Positions 61,468 to 64,000 of a stretch of DNA of 64,000 bases are shown piece by piece. The notes beneath the pieces are model-generated. The model ran no database searches and was not told the DNA's origin. It saw nothing but the letters and a program-made list of their open reading frames with translations. The stretch lies in the NCBI RefSeq assembly GCF_002127325.2, contig NC_035437.2:111554821-111618820 (forward strand), in the 5' to 3' direction. Each line of letters begins with the position of its first letter. Positions within the stretch are counted from its first letter, which is position 1. The position numbers and the translations under genes are program-made. Origin of the DNA: Helianthus annuus (Eukaryota; Streptophyta; Magnoliopsida; Asterales; Asteraceae).

Positions 61468-63684
61468 GACTCCCCCTTGGATAATGCCGTAGTCAAGCTC
61501 ATAGCCACTTGTCTTTCTCTCTCTCTCTGAGTCTTCTTGAAGGTTTGATATCATCAGCAACCACAGACTCCCTCTTTCTTGAACATAATCCCCGTGGATC
61601 TGTTTTCGACTTCAGTTGCTCCCCCTCTCGCTTAGACTCTTTTTCTTCAGGCTCCCCCTTTCGTCAAGCTTCTGTGCTTTTGGGATCGACACCTGGCTTT
61701 CCGGATACAAGCTCCTCCAAGATAGTTATCTGGTTCTTTGAACCCATGCTTCCTCTTGCGTTGAGCTCGTCTTCAGACTCCCCCTTAGACTCAGCTGTCG
61801 GGATCGTAGTCTGGCTTTCACCGGTTCACAAGTTCAGGATCAATTCCTGACTTTGTTCTGCATCTGCTCAGGATTTGAAACCTGGTTAACCTGCACATCC
61901 TCTACCTCACCATAAGTTTCACAAATTTATAACATTTAGATTTAGGAAACTTACTGGTAGAAATCATTCATTCATTAATCTGTAAAGTTACATTAAGTTC
62001 AAATGAATGACCTTGATTAACTAACCACACAATCTTTCAAAACATTTGTATATAACATTCAAAGTTTTCAACATATTCTCCCAAACCAATTCATCATGTT
62101 TAGCACTTTGAATTTTGAATATCAGCTCTTCAACATCAGTTGTCGAAAATCTTTTTGAATTTTCAAAATTTTATGCTAAAACACTCCGAAAATCTTTTTG
62201 GATTTTTGTTTTTAGAGAAATGCAGTAAAGAAATATATACAATCTAGGTGTATATTGTCTGTATATATTTTTGTGAGTTTGTGTAAGAGGATCATATCAG
62301 TTCATGAGACAAATCACTAGCACCATTAAGCTTCTAAACATTTTAAGTTCTAAACGATTCACGTTGATTAACGATATAGTTGTCCTCTTAAGCTCAATCT
62401 AAAAGCTTTCGAAATGCTTACCGATACGTTTAAGGTATATTAATTTTGCACTAAGTTCTATGGACCCCACGATCTCAGTATATCCCCTCATCATGCAATA
62501 CGCTAACTCAAGTAATGCCTTTAAACTTTCATCAACTGTGATATGTGCGAAAACAAAGCAGAATGTTTAACCATTAACAATCAGGTCGATACTTCCGTAT
62601 ACGCAGAGAAAGTCCAATGTTTAAACAAAATAAGAAATGAAAACAAGTTGAAGTTGTTTAGGCTTTAACCACCTGGTCGATACTCCCGTATACGCAGAGG
62701 TGATCCAAAGCTTAAACGAAACACCAAAGAAAATAAAGCAGAACGTTTAGGCAGTAACATCCAGGTCGATACTCACGTATACGCAGAGGATGTCCAATGC
62801 TTAAACAAAATAAAGAAATAAAACAAGTTTAAATCTTTGCAAAATGAAATGCACAATCACAGTGACTTTTCAGCAATTTGTGAAAGTTCACAAACTGACC
62901 GGTTTTTATGCCCTTTTAGCATTCAGCGATTACTGAGTAGGTACACAATCACGAAGGACAAAACCAAGTACTATGCTTTCAACCATGTTTCCCACTAGAA
63001 CTAGGCTTTTTCATTTATGTTTGTATCGTTATCGTAAATCTACTAGTCTAGCTGAGCCTATCGTCACATCTTTAGTGAGACCGTTTATCGCTTTTAACAT
63101 CTCATTTCTTTAGCATGCAGTGATAGTCCACTGATTTACTATCATTTCCTCTTTTCTCAACAAAACTCATTTTGATTTTTTTCAATGTTTTTGGCTTTTT
63201 CTGGTTTTATCATGTTTTTGTATTTTCAAATTTTCAAAATTTCTAAAAATTTTCTTACTCCCCCTGAAATCAAAATATGTTTCAATTTTGATTTTCCAGG
63301 AAAATTTGAAAACAATAGACTGTACAAATAACATGACATACTGATGAGAATTGCCTCAATTCGCCATCCACTTGGCATAAACAATCAGAACTCCCCCTGA
63401 CAACAAACTATTTTCCCATTTAGATTTCAAAACACTTAAGTTTATTTTAATCAAAATGGTTTTTCCGGAAAATTAGTTTTGAGTGTCATTTTTACAAATA
63501 TGGGGATTCATCACATTGTTTTCCTTTAATCACTTGTCGAAAAGAGAAATCAAGTACAACTTAATGTCCTTGATTAGTCTTTTGTAATTCGAAATATCAT
63601 AGTTACCAACCTGTGAATTTCTCAAGAAAGATGCTGATACCTGTTCCACACTTACCAACCTGGGAACTCCGGCAAGTCAGGATT
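61468..63684 (-). other. 3' non-coding region of the right-edge copia element
   Basis: About 2.2 kb without coding potential, between the gag-type ORF (63685-64000) and the LTR at 61467. It has several CTCCCCCT tracts (purine-tract-like in element sense). It resembles 1515-2809: TTTTTGGATTTT, the T-rich segment 63140-63250, and the CGATACTCCCGTATACGCAG motif. No integrase, RT or RNase H is present, so pol is deleted or was never there. Confidence 0.6.
62583..62800. repeat. Three copies of a CGTATACGCAGAG-containing unit
   Basis: CAGGTCGATACTTCCGTATA, CTGGTCGATACTCCCGTATA and CAGGTCGATACTCACGTATA start units about 90 bp apart, each followed by CGCAGAG and then GTCCAATG(T/C)TTAAAC or similar. 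Confidence 0.82.
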
Positions 63685-64000
63685 TTACTTGAACAGATTC
63701 ACCCAAGCCTGACCAGCCTTGGGTTTGACAGTTTTTACCTCACCAAATGGCTCTTCTGGTTTTGACGAACCAGAATCATTGCCTGGATGTGGCTTGTCTG
63801 ACTTTGATGAGTCAGATTCATCGCCAACACGTGGCTCCTTTGCTTCCAAAGAAACAAATTCATCGCCCGGAACTTTTTCTTTCTTTTTTAACCTGTCTGT
63901 CCTCAGATTTGTATCTGATGAACTTAGTTTGCTTGATTTGTCAGTCTTTGATGAGCAAACTGGATTATCAGAAATCTTTTCTGATTTTCTTGTTGTATCC
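63685..64000 (-). CDS. C-terminal part of a copia gag-type ORF, right edge
   Basis: About 105 codons on the minus strand from the window edge to TAA at 63687-63685. Ser/Asp/Lys-rich with repeating phrases (DESDSSKSDKPHPG, NDSGSSKPEEPFG) and ending GQAWVNLFK. The AWV ending just before the stop mirrors AWVPLSN at the end of the gag region at 6266, so this is the equivalent linker of a related element. The start lies outside the window. Confidence 0.6.
   Translation of the reverse strand, partial: DTTRKSEKISDNPVCSSKTDKSSKLSSSDTNLRTDRLKKKEKVPGDEFVSLEAKEPRVGDESDSSKSDKPHPGNDSGSSKPEEPFGEVKTVKPKAGQAWVNLFK

Overview
This window looks like repeat-rich nuclear DNA of a flowering plant. The evidence is Ty1/copia and Ty3/gypsy elements primed by initiator tRNA-Met, a hAT-type miniature element, GT-AG introns, and a cluster of genes derived from a plant UBP12/13-type ubiquitin protease. 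The LTR and gag styles fit a eudicot, and Asteraceae is my guess (inference only). I found no tRNA, rRNA, CRISPR array or prokaryotic gene.

Layout. 1-1514: promoter half and leader of a minus-strand copia-like element leaving the left edge. 1515-11643: large minus-strand copia element (gag, second gag-like ORF, pol, 5' LTR). 11644-16252: plus-strand copia pieces (3' LTR, then a truncated pol and its 3' region). 16253-21634: deleted gypsy element with a 2.4 kb LTR and a 510 bp hAT-type element inside its integrase. 21635-24076: inverted-repeat element and a copia 3' LTR. 24077-29051: compact gypsy element with both 182 bp LTRs and a perfect ACATT target duplication. 29830-40955: six tandem minus-strand MATH-domain units. 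41338-43905: repeat arrays, scraps of copia RT and Athila-type gag, and a copia 5' LTR. 45055-57027: nested gypsy LTRs. 57171-58981: intact four-exon gene with a PF04195-like N-terminus. 59217-64000: copia LTR and gag, broken by another copia element running off the right edge.

Two points stand out. First, many unrelated LTR families here carry their own array of a short CG-containing word, usually in both orientations and usually just upstream of the LTR TATA box. Some arrays continue into the transcribed leader. Two LTRs that are homologous at both ends carry different but internally uniform words. This looks like a recurrent design of binding sites or silencing targets that co-evolves within each family.

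Second, the MATH cluster is the N-terminal part of a UBP12/13-like gene amplified on its own. The last unit still has the protease Cys box fused in frame to the MATH exon and cut by a stop. A 3.45 kb segment of the cluster has been duplicated recently.

Most retroelement reading frames carry stops or frameshifts. The coding regions that still read open are the copia gag at 8224-10254, the PF04195-like gene, and MATH units 1, 3 and 6.
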